This document shows, piece after piece, positions 12,236 through 21,052 of a stretch of DNA of 64,000 nt. Position numbers and translations under genes: made by a program. The DNA is from Charina bottae (taxonomy: Eukaryota; Chordata; Lepidosauria; Squamata; Charinaidae). The notes under the pieces were generated by a model. That model saw nothing but the letters and a program-made list of their open reading frames with translations. It was not told where the DNA came from and did no database searches. The stretch is taken from the NCBI GenBank assembly GCA_023362775.1, contig JALMGJ010000003.1:79156355-79220354 (forward strand), read 5' to 3'. Position 1 is the first letter of the stretch. The number at the start of each line of letters is the position of its first letter.

Positions 12236-12835
12236 TTTGGGGTTTAATTTCCTAGGGGATTTGAGTGCTTCCAAGTTCTTGTGATCAGTCCATACCTGAA
12301 ATGGAATGGATGCCCCCTCCAAGAGGTGTCGCCATGTTCCTATTGCGTGCTTGACCGCGAATGCTTCCTTTTCCCACACATGCCATCTTTTTTCAGTTTC
12401 GCTAAACTTTTTGGATACGTATGTACATGGCCTCAATTTCCTATCCTCATCGAATTGAAGTAATATTGACCCAATGGCATTGAGTGAAGCATCTGTGTGA
12501 ATTATGAATTGCTTCTCTACTGCCGGGTGCTTTAAGATGGGCTCCTCCGTGAATAAGGCCTTTAAACTATTGAATGCTTCCTGGCATTCAGGGGTCCAAG
12601 TTATCTTTGTACTGGGCATTTTAACTTTACCCCCCGTTCCTTTGCCTTTAGTTTTTAATAAGTCTGTGAGGGGCAATGCAATCTGCACGAAATTCTGAAT
12701 GAATTGCCTATAGAACCCCGTGAACCCCAGAAACGCCTGAAGTTGTCTATGGGTTTGGGGGGGTTCCCACCCCAATGCAGCTTGTACTTTTGTGGGATCC
12801 ATTTCAATTCCTCTATGAGAAATCTGGCATCCCAG
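12236..12835 (-). pseudogene. Gypsy-1 pol middle part: end of RT and RNase H
   Basis: The minus-strand frame matches the RT thumb (QISHRGIEMDP, LQAFLGFTGFYRQFI) and RNase H (FIIHTDASLNAIGS, WTDHKNLEAL) of chromoviral Gypsy elements, about three quarters identical to Gypsy-2 by eye. Homology stops abruptly at about 12835, where Gypsy-2 continues into the YLDD catalytic part of RT. From there the DNA switches to an LTR U3 in the opposite orientation. The first 40 or so residues of the open frame reaching 12928 are therefore not pol. Confidence 0.88.
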
Positions 12836-13083
12836 AGGTAGACCTCTGCCATTCAGCCAGACAGTCTTGTGTATTAAGGAGAGAAAGAAACTGACACAGA
12901 AAGAGACAACAGCGCTGGCGGAAAGCAATTAACCACTAACGTGTGAAAGTTATCTGCACCTTCTCCGGAACGACTGTCTGAGCACCGGAATGCCTGAGCA
13001 CAACACGTGTCATCCGCATGGACAATGGGGAGGGGAAGGGATAAAAATACTGTACCTTACGAACTGCCTTCATTCCAGTCTTT
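12836..13083 (+). mobile_element. LTR U3 and start of R, Gypsy family, inverted relative to Gypsy-1 pol
   Basis: Read on the plus strand, it shares AGACCTCTGCCATTCA with the start of the Gypsy-2 LTR and GACAATGGGG with its U3 end. A TATA-like ATAAAAATA sits at 13041-13049, about 30 bp before the likely transcript start at ttcattccagtc (about 13069). The orientation is opposite to the pol fragments at its left, which should not happen in a normal element. The first dozen or so bases of the LTR (TGTCAGAG equivalent) are missing or replaced. Confidence 0.65.
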
Positions 13084-13229
13084 ATGTAAGGTGCTTCCCC
13101 AATGTCCTAGAACCCATTTCTCTTAAACAATCTGACAGACGCTAGTTTGCTAAGCAGTAAAGGTTTATTCCGGTACATGGAGGCTGACACTTAAAAAGAC
13201 TGGAATGAAGGCAGTTCGTAAGGTACAGT
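13049..13229. repeat. 35-bp perfect inverted repeat enclosing R-U5 of a Gypsy LTR
   Basis: Bases 13049-13083 are the exact reverse complement of 13195-13229 (35 of 35). The 111-base centre starts with tgtaaggtgc and carries the polyadenylation-like ggtttattcc on the plus strand. Compared with Gypsy-2, the centre and right arm are U5-R in minus orientation, while the left arm is the U3-R start in plus orientation. The arrangement looks like a snap-back of the self-priming transcript end fixed in DNA. Confidence 0.9.
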
Positions 13230-13244
13230 TCGTAAGGTGACACA
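13084..13244 (-). mobile_element. Gypsy-1 LTR part: U5-R (minus) plus short U3 stub
   Basis: The block begins tgtaaggtgcttcc, matching the Gypsy-2 LTR end tgtaaggactgctcc. It contains the R-region signal equivalent (aaaggtttattccggtacat against agatttattgaagtacat) and then the right inverted arm. A duplicated ttcgtaaggt follows at 13215-13238. Beyond about 13245 the sequence belongs to the Copia-1 LTR. Confidence 0.6.
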
Positions 13245-13372
13245 TCATTCCTACAACAATGGCTTCTAATTGGGTGACTTGCAGAATAATTCCCCTCTCA
13301 CCTGGATATCAAGCCTCTCCAGTATAATTTATCTATCTGTAAATTCCTGGGTATATACAAACCCCAACACCC
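13245..13372 (-). mobile_element. Copia-1 3' LTR remnant
   Basis: On the minus strand a purine tract (ttggagggg) is followed by tgttggggtttgtatatac, a plausible LTR start after the polypurine tract and directly downstream of the Copia-1 RNase H end. The LTR is cut short at about 13245 by the Gypsy-1 end. No matching 5' LTR of Copia-1 is in the window, so the call rests on position and the TGTTG start. Confidence 0.45.
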
Positions 13373-13872
13373 CTCCAATTTACAATAAATATTACATTTC
13401 ATTTATACAGAATAGAAGACATAGACATATTGGATATACACATCCTATGTCTCTCTATACTTAGAGGCTTTCTCATCACGTCTGCTACATTACATTCAGA
13501 TGGACAATATTGCAAATTAATCAGAGATTCTTTTACAGCATTCCTAACATTGTGATATTTGATATCCACATGTTTGCTCCTTCCTCTGATCCTATCACTC
13601 TTTGCAATCTGTATACACAATTCACTGTTGTCATATACATATATAGGTTCATTAATTGTTATACAGTATTAACATCCATTAACAATTGCCTATACCACAT
13701 TAACTCTGAACATAGGTCAGATAGTGCAGCGTACTCTGCCTCTGCAGTTGATACTGCAACAGAACTCTTTTTCCGAGACCTCCACCCCACCAAGGTGTTA
13801 CCAAACATAATTATCAATCCTGTCATTGATTTTCTATCATGTACATCATTACCCCAATCACTATCTACATAG
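13373..13872 (-). pseudogene. Copia-1 RNase H (left segment of split pol)
   Basis: Minus-strand segments match the Ty1/Copia RNase H: DSDWGNDVHDRKS, SSVAVSTAEAEYAALS, SKHVDIKYHNVR and CNVADVMRKPLS. These are the same blocks, in the same order, as residues 1177-1310 of the intact Copia-2. At least one frameshift and a stop break the frame. A SINE at 13873-14372 separates it from the RT segment. Sequence differences from Copia-2 are large, so Copia-1 is a different, older family. Confidence 0.85.
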
Positions 13873-14372
13873 CATTTTTATTTATTTATTTATTTATTTA
13901 TTTATTTTTGTATTTATACCCCGCCTATCCCATCCCTAAGCGGAGGGCTCTAGGCGGCTTACATTCATTGACATCATACATTTTTACCCGCGCGTTAGGG
14001 AAGGGGAGAGGGAACCGGCTCTTCATCCGCAGGTCGGACTACATGTCCCAGAAACCTTTGCTTCTGAGCCGGCTGCTGACATCCAGGAAGTTGTTGTTTT
14101 CGGGATCCGCCGTCCTCTGCCATTCTCCGCCGCCATCTACGGGAATCACCAGCTCTTCTTGGTCCAAGGGTGACCCTCCGAAAAGGACGCCAGCAAATTG
14201 GCCCACGTGAGTGGTCCCCATTCATCTACTTGCCATTAGCTTTCGATCTGCTGGGTAGGCAGAAGCTGGGGCTAGTGACGGGAGCTCACCCCACCACACA
14301 GATTCGAACTGCCGACCTTATGGTCGGCAGACTAATGGCTCAGCGGTTTAACCCGCTGAGCCACCGCGCCCC
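13873..14372 (-). mobile_element. Chimeric SINE: Sauria-like tRNA head on a CR1/L2-like tail
   Basis: The minus strand begins with ggggcgcggtggctcagcg, a tRNA-like hairpin and a B-box-like ggcagttcgaatc. It then has gtgagctcccgt and caagtagatgaatggg, both typical of the Sauria SINE body. The second half is unrelated to Sauria: after about 250 bp it ends gtaagccgcctagagccc, ataggcggggtataaatac and an AAAT repeat, as in CR1/L2-type LINE ends. It is about 500 bp, longer than the 335-bp Sauria copies. It sits between two halves of one Copia-1 codon run, and joining the flanks restores the frame without a clear target duplication. Confidence 0.8.
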
Positions 14373-14992
14373 TGTAATTCCAATGGTTTACATGGTTTTA
14401 TTAATAAACATTTATTAATAGTCCCCTTAAGATATCTAAACACACATTTAATACCTTTCCAGTGCTTCTGGGTAGGTTGTGTAACATATCTACTCAGTAC
14501 ATTTACCGCATGTCCGATATCGGGACGCGACCATTGTGCTAAATACAATAAACTTCCAATTATTGACTGATAGTGTTCCTGATTACATGATGTTTGGTCA
14601 TCGTCTCCAGTCTCTGTTTTAACAAAATCTGTTGTCATCGGGGTAGGAACCTCCTTGCAATGTTCCATATTGTTCTCTCTTAGCAGTTGTTCAATTTTCT
14701 TCCGCTGCTCTAGAACGAATCCCCCATCAACCTTCTGAATACCTATGCCTAGGTAATTTCTAATCTCTCCCAGATCTTTAACATCAAATTGTTGCTTCAG
14801 GTTTTCAGTAAATTCAATTACCCTGCTTTGATCTTTAGCTATAAGACACAAATTGTCTACAAAAATCAAAAGCAACACTTGTTCATCATTATGACATTGC
14901 TTTACATACAGACATGGGTCAGCTATGCTACACTTGAACCCCATTATTTGCAATTCCTCATCTAATCTTAGATTTCAGCAACGTGCCGATTG
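14373..14992 (-). pseudogene. Copia-1 reverse transcriptase, second half
   Basis: The minus-strand frame matches the Copia RT palm and thumb: FKCSIADPCLYVKQ, then LLIFVDNLCLIAK where the catalytic YVDD is degraded to FVDN, then DLGEIRNYLGIGIQ, SIIGSLLYLAQWSRPDIGHAV and VFRYLKGT. The loss of one catalytic Asp (D to N) alone would inactivate it. A TGA stands where Copia-2 has Trp (ARCWN) at the right end. The right boundary is the Gypsy-2 insertion, with the target copy gattg at 14988-14992. Confidence 0.9.
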
Positions 14993-15346
14993 TGTAAGGA
15001 CTGCTCCCAACGATGTCTATCAAATTCCCCTTTCTCAAGAAAGCCCCGAACGCAGGCTTCTTAAAAGCAAAGAGATTTATTGAAGTACATAGGTGCAGGA
15101 ACAAAGACGTGAATGAACTGGCATGGTATGGTAGATTACATTTAAACATTTCTCCCCCCATTGTCCCTTTGAAGTTGATGTGTGAGGTACTCGGCTCCAG
15201 CTTCGCCAGACAGTCCTTCCTGGGTTGATGCGTTCCGTTTCACAGCTCATTACGGTGGCTCTTGCTGCTTGTCAGTTGCGAGTCTATTTCCGCGTGTCGG
15301 TTAACACGTACTTGTATGAATGGCAGAGGTCTGCCGAACTCTGACA
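14993..15346 (-). repeat. Gypsy-2 3' LTR
   Basis: This LTR is 354 bp and ends in TG...CA. It is identical in length to the 5' copy and differs from it at five sites, in the ttgtccctttg and ctcattacggtggctcttgc segments and nearby. A purine-rich tract (agggggagggggg on the minus strand) lies about 20 bp outside its inner edge, at about 15367-15381, and may be the plus-strand primer. Confidence 0.95.
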
Positions 15347-15453
15347 TGCCGCCCGTCCAAGAAAATCCCCCCTCCCCCTGGAATGTTTATACATATTTAC
15401 ACTTGTTACCTTCTGGATCAGATAAACAATTGCACAATAAATTGTTTAGTTGG

Positions 15454-16125
15454 TTAACGTGGTTTGTCTGGGAATTCTTTGTGAAAGTTTCTGATCATCT
15501 CTGGGGCTTGCATGTGTTTCTGAGCAACCCACTCTCTATCCCCGATCGGGAGGTGTTGCCATTTCACTAAGTACTGCAGCTGTCCTTTGTGTCGTCTACA
15601 GTCTAGAATTTTGTCAATTTCGAAATGCGGTTCCCCATTGACTAGTGTCGGTGTTGGCTCGGCCACTTCGGGGTGCCAGTCAGATGTTTTATAACGTTTT
15701 AGTAAGCTGATGTGGAAAACTGGGTGGACACGTTTCAGTGCTTTTGGGAGTTGCAGTTTGACCGTCACTGGGTTGATCACATTTACAATAGTGAACGGTC
15801 CAATGAATTTGGGTGTGAGTTTCTTGGATGGCTGTGTGGAGCGCAAATTCTTTGTGGAGAGGTACACTTTATCTCCCACTTTGAGCTCCCATTCAGCCGC
15901 TCTTTTCCTGTCAGCGTACTTTTTGTAATTTGCCTTTGCGTCCTCGAGGGTTTTCATCATTACCGGCCAATTGCTCTTTATTTTTGCGATCCACTCATCT
16001 GCCTGTAGTGGGGTGGTCCCCTCCGTTACTTGGGTCAGCACGAGTTCGGGGATGGTGACAAAGTCCTGCCCCGTCGCAATTTGAAAAGGTGAGAAACCTG
16101 TGCTTTGATGGATGGAATTATTGTA
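15454..16125 (-). pseudogene. Gypsy-2 integrase C-terminal region and chromodomain
   Basis: The frame 15454-16041, and its upstream extension to the insertion at about 16125, covers the post-core integrase region (WELKVGDKVYLSTKNL, FIGPFTIV, HPVFHISLLKRY). It closes with a chromodomain of about 50 residues (HFEIDKILDCR, YLVKWQHLPIGDREWV). The chromodomain would tether integration to marked chromatin, as known for chromoviruses. The stop codon is native and lies about 100 bp from the 3' LTR. Confidence 0.9.
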
Positions 16126-16185
16126 TTTTTGTATTTATACCCCGTATTTATTTATATATATTTATTTATTTATTGTATTTATACT
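16126..16185 (-). mobile_element. Micro-insertion of a LINE/SINE 3' tail in Gypsy-2 integrase
   Basis: About 50-60 bp of AT-rich sequence interrupt the integrase frame exactly where Gypsy-1 reads FAEVAYNN without a break. On the minus strand the insert contains cggggtataaatacaaaa, the same end as the chimeric SINE at 13873-14372. The octamer ttattgta flanks it on both sides and may be its target duplication. Confidence 0.65.
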
Positions 16186-17186
16186 TCAGCGAAAGGTAAT
16201 AATTCTGCCCAATCGTTTTGTTGATAGCTAATGTAGCATCTCAGGTACTGCTCTAGTATAGAGTTAAGGCGTTCAGAAGATCCGTCAGTACACGCGTGGA
16301 ACGCAGAGCTTAACCCCTGGCTAGAACCTATCAATTTTAAAAATGCACGCCAGAATTTGCAGGTAAAGGTACTTCCGCGGTCGCTTATTATGCGTTCGGG
16401 CGTACCGTGGGCTCTGTAGATGTGTTGAATGAACATTTTAGCCAATTTGTGTGCGTTTGGGATCCCATTGCATGCAATGAAATGTGCTTGCTTGGAAAAT
16501 AGGTCAGTGACCACCCAAATTGCTGTTTTCTTGCTGCTCGTGGGTAAGTTCACGATAAAATCCATGGCGATTTGTTTCCATGGTTGTGTAGGGTTGGCCA
16601 CCGGTTGCAGTAGCCCTGTGGGTTTCCCCATCACCCGCTTTGCCGTGGCGCATACTGGGCAGGAGGCTATGTATTCTTTTACGTCCTTGCGCAGAGTTGG
16701 CCACCAAAATTTATTCCTGATTAAGTGTAGTGTTTTGACAAACCTGAAGTGGCCAGCCGTTTTGTGGTCGTGCATTTTCTCTAATGCCCCCTTCCTAAGT
16801 CCTTTGGGAACGTACACCTTTCCTTCCTTCCACCACAGCCCATTGCTTTCAGTGAGCGTATGTTTGTTCTCCCTCCACCAGTCGTCAGACATTGTTTCTG
16901 CCCGTAGCTTAGCTTCAAAAGGGTTTTCCTCTGCCGCCTTGGCTTTGCTGCGAGTGAGAGCTAGATTCCCTTCTAGCCTGTTTGTTTGCCCCCCCTGTTC
17001 TGCTGGCTCACCTGCCTGTGGCGATGTGTGTGCGAGCGTGGGGGTGAGCGTGTTTTCTGTACCGTCTAGCCTGGTCGCTTGGCAGCCCTGTTCCGAGGGT
17101 TCGCCTGGTTGTGGAGGTGTGTGTGCTTGCTTGGGGAATAGCATTTCTACCAGCCCCTCGACTTTACCATCGTGTTGGGGTAGTCA
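16186..17186 (-). pseudogene. Gypsy-2 integrase N-terminal and catalytic region
   Basis: On the minus strand the frame has a Pro/Gly-rich linker, then the HHCC finger (HDHKTAGHF and CPVC) and the D,D,E core with intact MDFIVNLP, IISDRGSTF and SSERLNSILEQ. A TGA at 17184-17186 replaces the Arg of the expected LSRLPQHDGK, which fits CpG decay of CGA. Apart from that stop and the downstream micro-insertion, the catalytic residues look complete. Confidence 0.9.
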
Positions 17187-18113
17187 TGACAACGCATCTG
17201 CTAGGAGGTTCTTTCCCCCCGGAAAGTATTGCAGGGTAAAATTAAATTTGCTGAAAAATTCAGCCCACCGCAATTGCTTGTGATTCAGTTTCCTGGGGGA
17301 TTTGAGTGCCTCTAGGTTTTTGTGGTCCGTCCAGACCTGGAAAGGGATGGTCGCCCCCTCTAAGAGATGGTGCCATGTGTCTAGTGTGTGTTTGACAGCG
17401 AACACTTCCTTCTCCCAAACATGCCATCTTTTTTGCGTTTCACTGAACTTTTTGGAAATGTAAGCGCACGGTCTCAATTTCTTTGCCTCATTGAATTGAA
17501 GCAGTATTGACCCACTGGCATTGTGGGAAGCATCCGTGTGAATTATGAATTGCTTCTCCACTTCCGGGTGTTTGAGGATGGGTTCCTCTGTGAATAGAGC
17601 CTTGAGTTTGTCGAATGCCTCCTGGCATTCCGTGGTCCAAATTAGTCTAGTACTGGGTGATCTCCCTTTGGCCCCCTTTCCTTTTGTTTTCAATAGGTCC
17701 GTCAAGGGTAGTGCAATCTGGGCAAACCCGTGAATAAATTGGCGATAGAACCCCGCAAAGCCCAAGAAGGCTTGGAGTTGTCTGCGGGTTCGGGGGGGTT
17801 CCCACTCTAACACTGCTTTTACTTTCCCCGGGTCCATTTCAATGCCTCTGTGAGATATCCTATAGCCTAGGAAATCTAGGCTGTCCTTGTGGAATTCGCA
17901 CTTTTCCAATTTGACATATAGTTTAGCCACAAACAATTTCTCTAACACTCTCTTAACTAGTTGTGTGTGTTCCTCCAGGTTGTCAGAAAAGATCAAGATA
18001 TCATCCAAATACACAATTACCCCTTGGTAGAGAAACTCATATAAAACCTCATTGATTAATCGCATGAATATGCCCGGTCCTCCGGCAATCCCAAACAGGA
18101 GAACCCGATACTA
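17187..18113 (-). pseudogene. Gypsy-2 reverse transcriptase (catalytic part) and RNase H
   Basis: The minus-strand frame opens in the RT palm. The catalytic box VIVYLDDILIFS is at about residues 16-27 of this frame, followed by the thumb (LQAFLGFAGFYRQFI) and RNase H (IIHTDASHNASGS, WHHLLEG, WTDHKNLEAL). A TAG at 18111-18113 interrupts it where Glu is expected (QY-stop-YRVLLFGIAGG). The frame is the same on both sides, so this is a simple nonsense change. Confidence 0.92.
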
Positions 18114-19163
18114 ATATTGACCCAATGGGCAGTTGAATGCCGTTTTCCATTTGTCTCCTTCCCGTATGCGTACTCGATAATATGCCTCTCGAACATCTAG
18201 CTTGGTAAAAAATTTCCCTTTTGCCAATTGCACTAGCATGTCTTTGAGAAGTGGGAGAGGGTACTGGTTGGTCACTGAAATGGCATTTAACCCCCTGTAG
18301 TCTGTGCAAAGCCGTAAGGACCCGTCTTTCTTTTTCCGAAAAAGTACAGGGGCAGCTAAAGGTGAGTTTGAGGGTTCAATAAAACCCCTTGCCAAATTTT
18401 TGTCGATAAATTTACGTAGCTCACCTAATTCTTTCTGGGTCATCGCATACATTTTGGGTTTTGGGAAGGGAGCCCCAGGGATCAAATCAACCGTTGCGTC
18501 TGATGCCCTGTGGGGGGGTTCCTGTTCGCATACCTTTTGCCCAAACACCTCGCCCACGGAGGTATAAATCTCCAGGATTGTGTCTAGGAGCATGTCCCCC
18601 TCCTCGTCTTGGTCCTCCTCCCATTGTTCCATCCCCTCGTGTACCGTGCCAGCCGCCCCCCATTCCAATTCACTTACACCATTTGTTTCTTCAGCTGCTT
18701 TGTAAAGCCCATCAAAGAACTCAATTTCCCCAGACGCCCAGTCTACTCTAGGGTTTCTTTTCCTGAGCCATTTGAGTCCTAGCACGATATGTCGCGCAGC
18801 AATGGGTGCGACTATGAAGCGTAATGTCTCTACATGAGTCCCCACAGACATTTGTATGTCTTCAGTGGTGAATTCAATTGGGCCCCCCTTCATTTCGGAC
18901 CCATCCAATTGGCAGAACGTGATGGGTGTCTGCATTTTAACCAACCTGAGTTTCAGTTTGGTTGCTATTTTCGGGTGCATCAAACATCTGGAACACCCGG
19001 AGTCCAGCATGGCCACCCCCCACAATTGTCCCGTCCCATCCAAAGTTTGTAACTGTACCTTAACGTTCATCGTGGGGCATTTTGGAACACCTGTCCCCCC
19101 GTTGCGCCCAATGGTGAAGGCCTGTCCTGCGGCGCACTTTAGCACAGGCCGTTGTAGTTTTCC
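18114..19163 (-). pseudogene. Gypsy-2 protease and N-terminal reverse transcriptase
   Basis: The frame follows gag in the -1 frame. The aspartic protease active site is AMLDSGCSRCL, with Asp at about residue 48 of the frame. The RT fingers follow (PLAAPVLFRKKKDGSLRLCTDYRGLN, ITNQYPLPL-like, FTKLDVREAYYRVRI with the first catalytic Asp). No methionine start is needed, because expression would be by frameshift from gag. The frame is uninterrupted until the TAG at 18111. Confidence 0.9.
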
Positions 19164-20222
19164 GCCAGCTCGAAATCATCATTTGAGGTGTTGGAATCGC
19201 TGCTCCCCTGTTGCCAGTCCCGTCTTCCCACGGTTGCTGCCACCGCTCCTTTGTACTTCGCCGTTGCAGTCTTGATTTCTTTGGTGTCAGGTGCCTTTTT
19301 CAATGGGGTTTTCTCTTTGGCATTCGTCTTGGTCTGTGGGCAATTGCTTATCCGGTGACCCTCTTTACCGCAACGAAAGCATAGCCCATCTTTCGTACGG
19401 AGTTCCTTCTCCTCCTCCCAGTTCCGTTGCTTGGTGAATTTGCGGGGTTCAGTGAAAGAGGTCCCAGGTTTCTTGCGCATGGAGTTGAAACTTTTTATGT
19501 TCTGGAGCTGCATTGTGCTGCTTTCCACTTTCCCAGCCAGTTGAATCCATCCTTCTAATGTCCCCGGGTCATCTCTCGTTATGGCCAGTTCTATAATTTC
19601 CTGTTGTAGTCCGTATTGAAAATGCTGGACTTTGAAGGATTCAGGCCAGTCAGGTAATTTCGATAGGAGTTTCTTGAAGTCCATAGCGTACTCCACTACT
19701 GTTCTGTTGCCTTGTCTTAAATTTTGAATTCGAGTCTTCGCTGAGAGTTTGGATAACGTATCTTCAAATCTCTGCCTGAGTGCATACATGAACTTCTGAA
19801 AGTTCCTCAGCTCGCTGGCTCCACAGTCGTGGAGACTCACCAGCCAGTCTCCCGCCTCTCCTCTTAGAAAGCTGGAGACATAACGCACCTTGCTCACCTC
19901 CGTTTGGAAGGTATGCTCGAATTCCTCCTGAATTCCCTGAACGTGTGTTAGGAAACATGCTAGTTTCCTTGGATCCCCATCGAATTTCATTTTTAGTTCG
20001 TTTACCCCGCTTGGGGCATGGGCTCTCAAAGGGGTTCTGCGATGATCGTAGCCTGGGGTTACAGGAGTTCGGCTGTATGGAAGCTGCCCATAGAATAGTG
20101 TTTCTTCCTCCCCCTCCTCGTTTTCCCCACTTGACTCTACGATTTCTTCCTCTTCGTCGGAGCCTGTCGGGCTCCTTTCTGCCTCCCTAGGTCCCTCTAG
20201 GGTTCTTAACAACTTTTCAATG
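19139..20222 (-). pseudogene. Gypsy-2 gag, capsid and nucleocapsid part
   Basis: The frame 19139-20380 encodes a Ty3-type capsid region (KMKFDGDPRKLACFLTHVQ, YVSSFLRGEAGDWLV, MDFKKLLSKLPDWP) and one CCHC zinc knuckle (CFRCGKEGHRISNC, residues 334-347 of 413) that would bind element RNA. The stop overlaps the pol frame by a few bases. N-terminal to the C8 run at 20223-20230, the native protein continues in another frame, so the ORF's first 50 or so residues are out of frame. A one-base length change at that run is enough to break gag. Confidence 0.88.
19157..19163 (-). promoter_or_regulatory. Candidate -1 ribosomal frameshift site between gag and pol
   Basis: The heptamer GGAAAAC on the minus strand is read GAA AAC in gag, just before its stop at 19139-19141. 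Pol is open in the -1 frame through it. It differs by one base from GGGAAAC, the heptamer used by Sushi-derived PEG10. It does not obey the strict X-XXY-YYZ rule, so its use is inferred only from position. Confidence 0.35.
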
Positions 20223-20625
20223 CCCCCCCCATGGAGTCCAATTTTTTGTTCATCGTCCCTACCTCTAGGCTCAGGTGTGCCATCTGGTTCTCCAGGACTT
20301 CGATTCGATGGGTCAGGGTGACCCTTTTCTTGGCTTCCCCTCCTTTTCCTTTCAGCCCTTCCCCGACTGCGATAGACCATCCCGCCGGGGTAGGCTTGGG
20401 ATTGCTGAGGGCCATGAGGTTTACCTCCTTCTTCTGCGATTTATTATTTTCTCGCTGTTCAGTAGTCTCTGTAGGGGACGACTCCGCTCGCTGGGTTGCC
20501 TCCATCGCCCGGGCAGCTGCCGCGCTGGTTCCGGCTACCTTGAGAGTCACCGCTGCTTCTACTGATTCCATTCCGTTCCGTGGGTGGGAAGAAAATTTTT
20601 TTCCCGGTGGTGTGACCGCTTTCAA
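20206..20625 (-). pseudogene. Gypsy-2 gag N-terminal region
   Basis: This minus-strand frame supplies the gag start: an Ala/Thr-rich, low-complexity segment and then a short coiled-coil-like stretch (THRIEVLENQMAHLSLEVGTMNKKLD). It runs into the C8 tract at 20223-20230, after which the homologous frame is the 19139-20380 ORF. The start is probably the ATG at 20623-20625, 68 bp inside the 5' LTR edge. The ATG of MESVEAAV about 18 codons later is an alternative. Confidence 0.75.
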
Positions 20626-20680
20626 CTGGGGAGCTCACCGAATTTTTCGGGATAATCCTCAGGATACGTGGTCAGGATTG

Positions 20681-20692
20681 ATTCACGTCTTT
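20681..20692 (-). promoter_or_regulatory. Gypsy-2 self-priming primer-binding site
   Basis: One base inside the 5' LTR, the element strand reads AAAGACGTGAAT. This is exactly complementary to ATTCACGTCTTT inside the LTR (20804-20815 in the right LTR), about 32 bp after a TATA-like box. No tRNA-type TGG site is present at this place. Tf1 and related Sushi elements are known to prime from the first bases of their own mRNA, and the geometry here fits that. Confidence 0.75.
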
Positions 20693-20693
20693 A

Positions 20694-21047
20694 TGTAAGG
20701 ACTGCTCCCAACGATGTCTATCAAATTCCCCTTTCTCAAGAAAGCCCCGAACGCAGGCTTCTTAAAAGCAAAGAGATTTATTGAAGTACATAGGTGCAGG
20801 AACAAAGACGTGAATGAACTGGCATGGTATGGTAGATTACATTTAAACATTTCTCCCCCCATTGTCCTTTTGAAGTTGATGTGTGAGGTACTCGGCTCCA
20901 GCTTCGCCAGACAGTCCTTCCTGGGTTGATGCGTTCCGTTTCACAGCTCGTTACGGTGGCTCCGGCTGCTTGTCAGTTGTGAGTCTATTTCCGCGTGTCG
21001 GTTAACACGTACTTGTATGAATGGCAGAGGTCTGCCGAACTCTGACA
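20694..21047 (-). repeat. Gypsy-2 5' LTR with promoter and polyadenylation signals
   Basis: The 354-bp LTR starts TGTCAGAG and ends CTTACA on the minus strand. A TTTAAAT box lies at 20841-20847, the inferred transcript start at about 20815 and AATAAA at 20777-20782. This gives a U3 of about 232 bp and an R-U5 of about 122 bp. Start and signals are inferred from motifs and spacing. Confidence 0.92.
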
Positions 21048-21052
21048 GATTG

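Larger units (their letters stand above)
14993..21047 (-). mobile_element. Gypsy-2: full-length Ty3/Gypsy chromovirus with two LTRs
   Basis: It has two 354-bp LTRs (14993-15346 and 20694-21047) with TG...CA ends and a 5-bp target duplication, gattg, at 14988-14992 and 21048-21052. Inside, on the minus strand and in order, lie gag, protease, RT, RNase H, integrase and chromodomain. Gag and pol are in different frames, as in the Tf1/Sushi group. The LTRs differ at 5 of 354 positions by eye, so the insertion is fairly young. It is nevertheless dead: one gag frameshift at a C8 run, a TAG and a TGA in pol, and a small foreign insertion in integrase. There is no env. It inserted into Copia-1 RT: removing it and one gattg copy rejoins the Copia reading frame. 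Confidence 0.97.

Noticed and set aside
16429..17283. 284-residue plus-strand ORF
   Set aside because: It is the antisense of Gypsy-2 integrase, Cys- and Ser-rich as expected for a shadow frame.
20231..20698. 155-residue plus-strand ORF
   Set aside because: Antisense of Gypsy-2 gag and primer region.
14993..21047. Endogenous retrovirus
   Set aside because: No env, a chromodomain after integrase, self-priming layout and Sushi-like frames show a Ty3/Gypsy retrotransposon.
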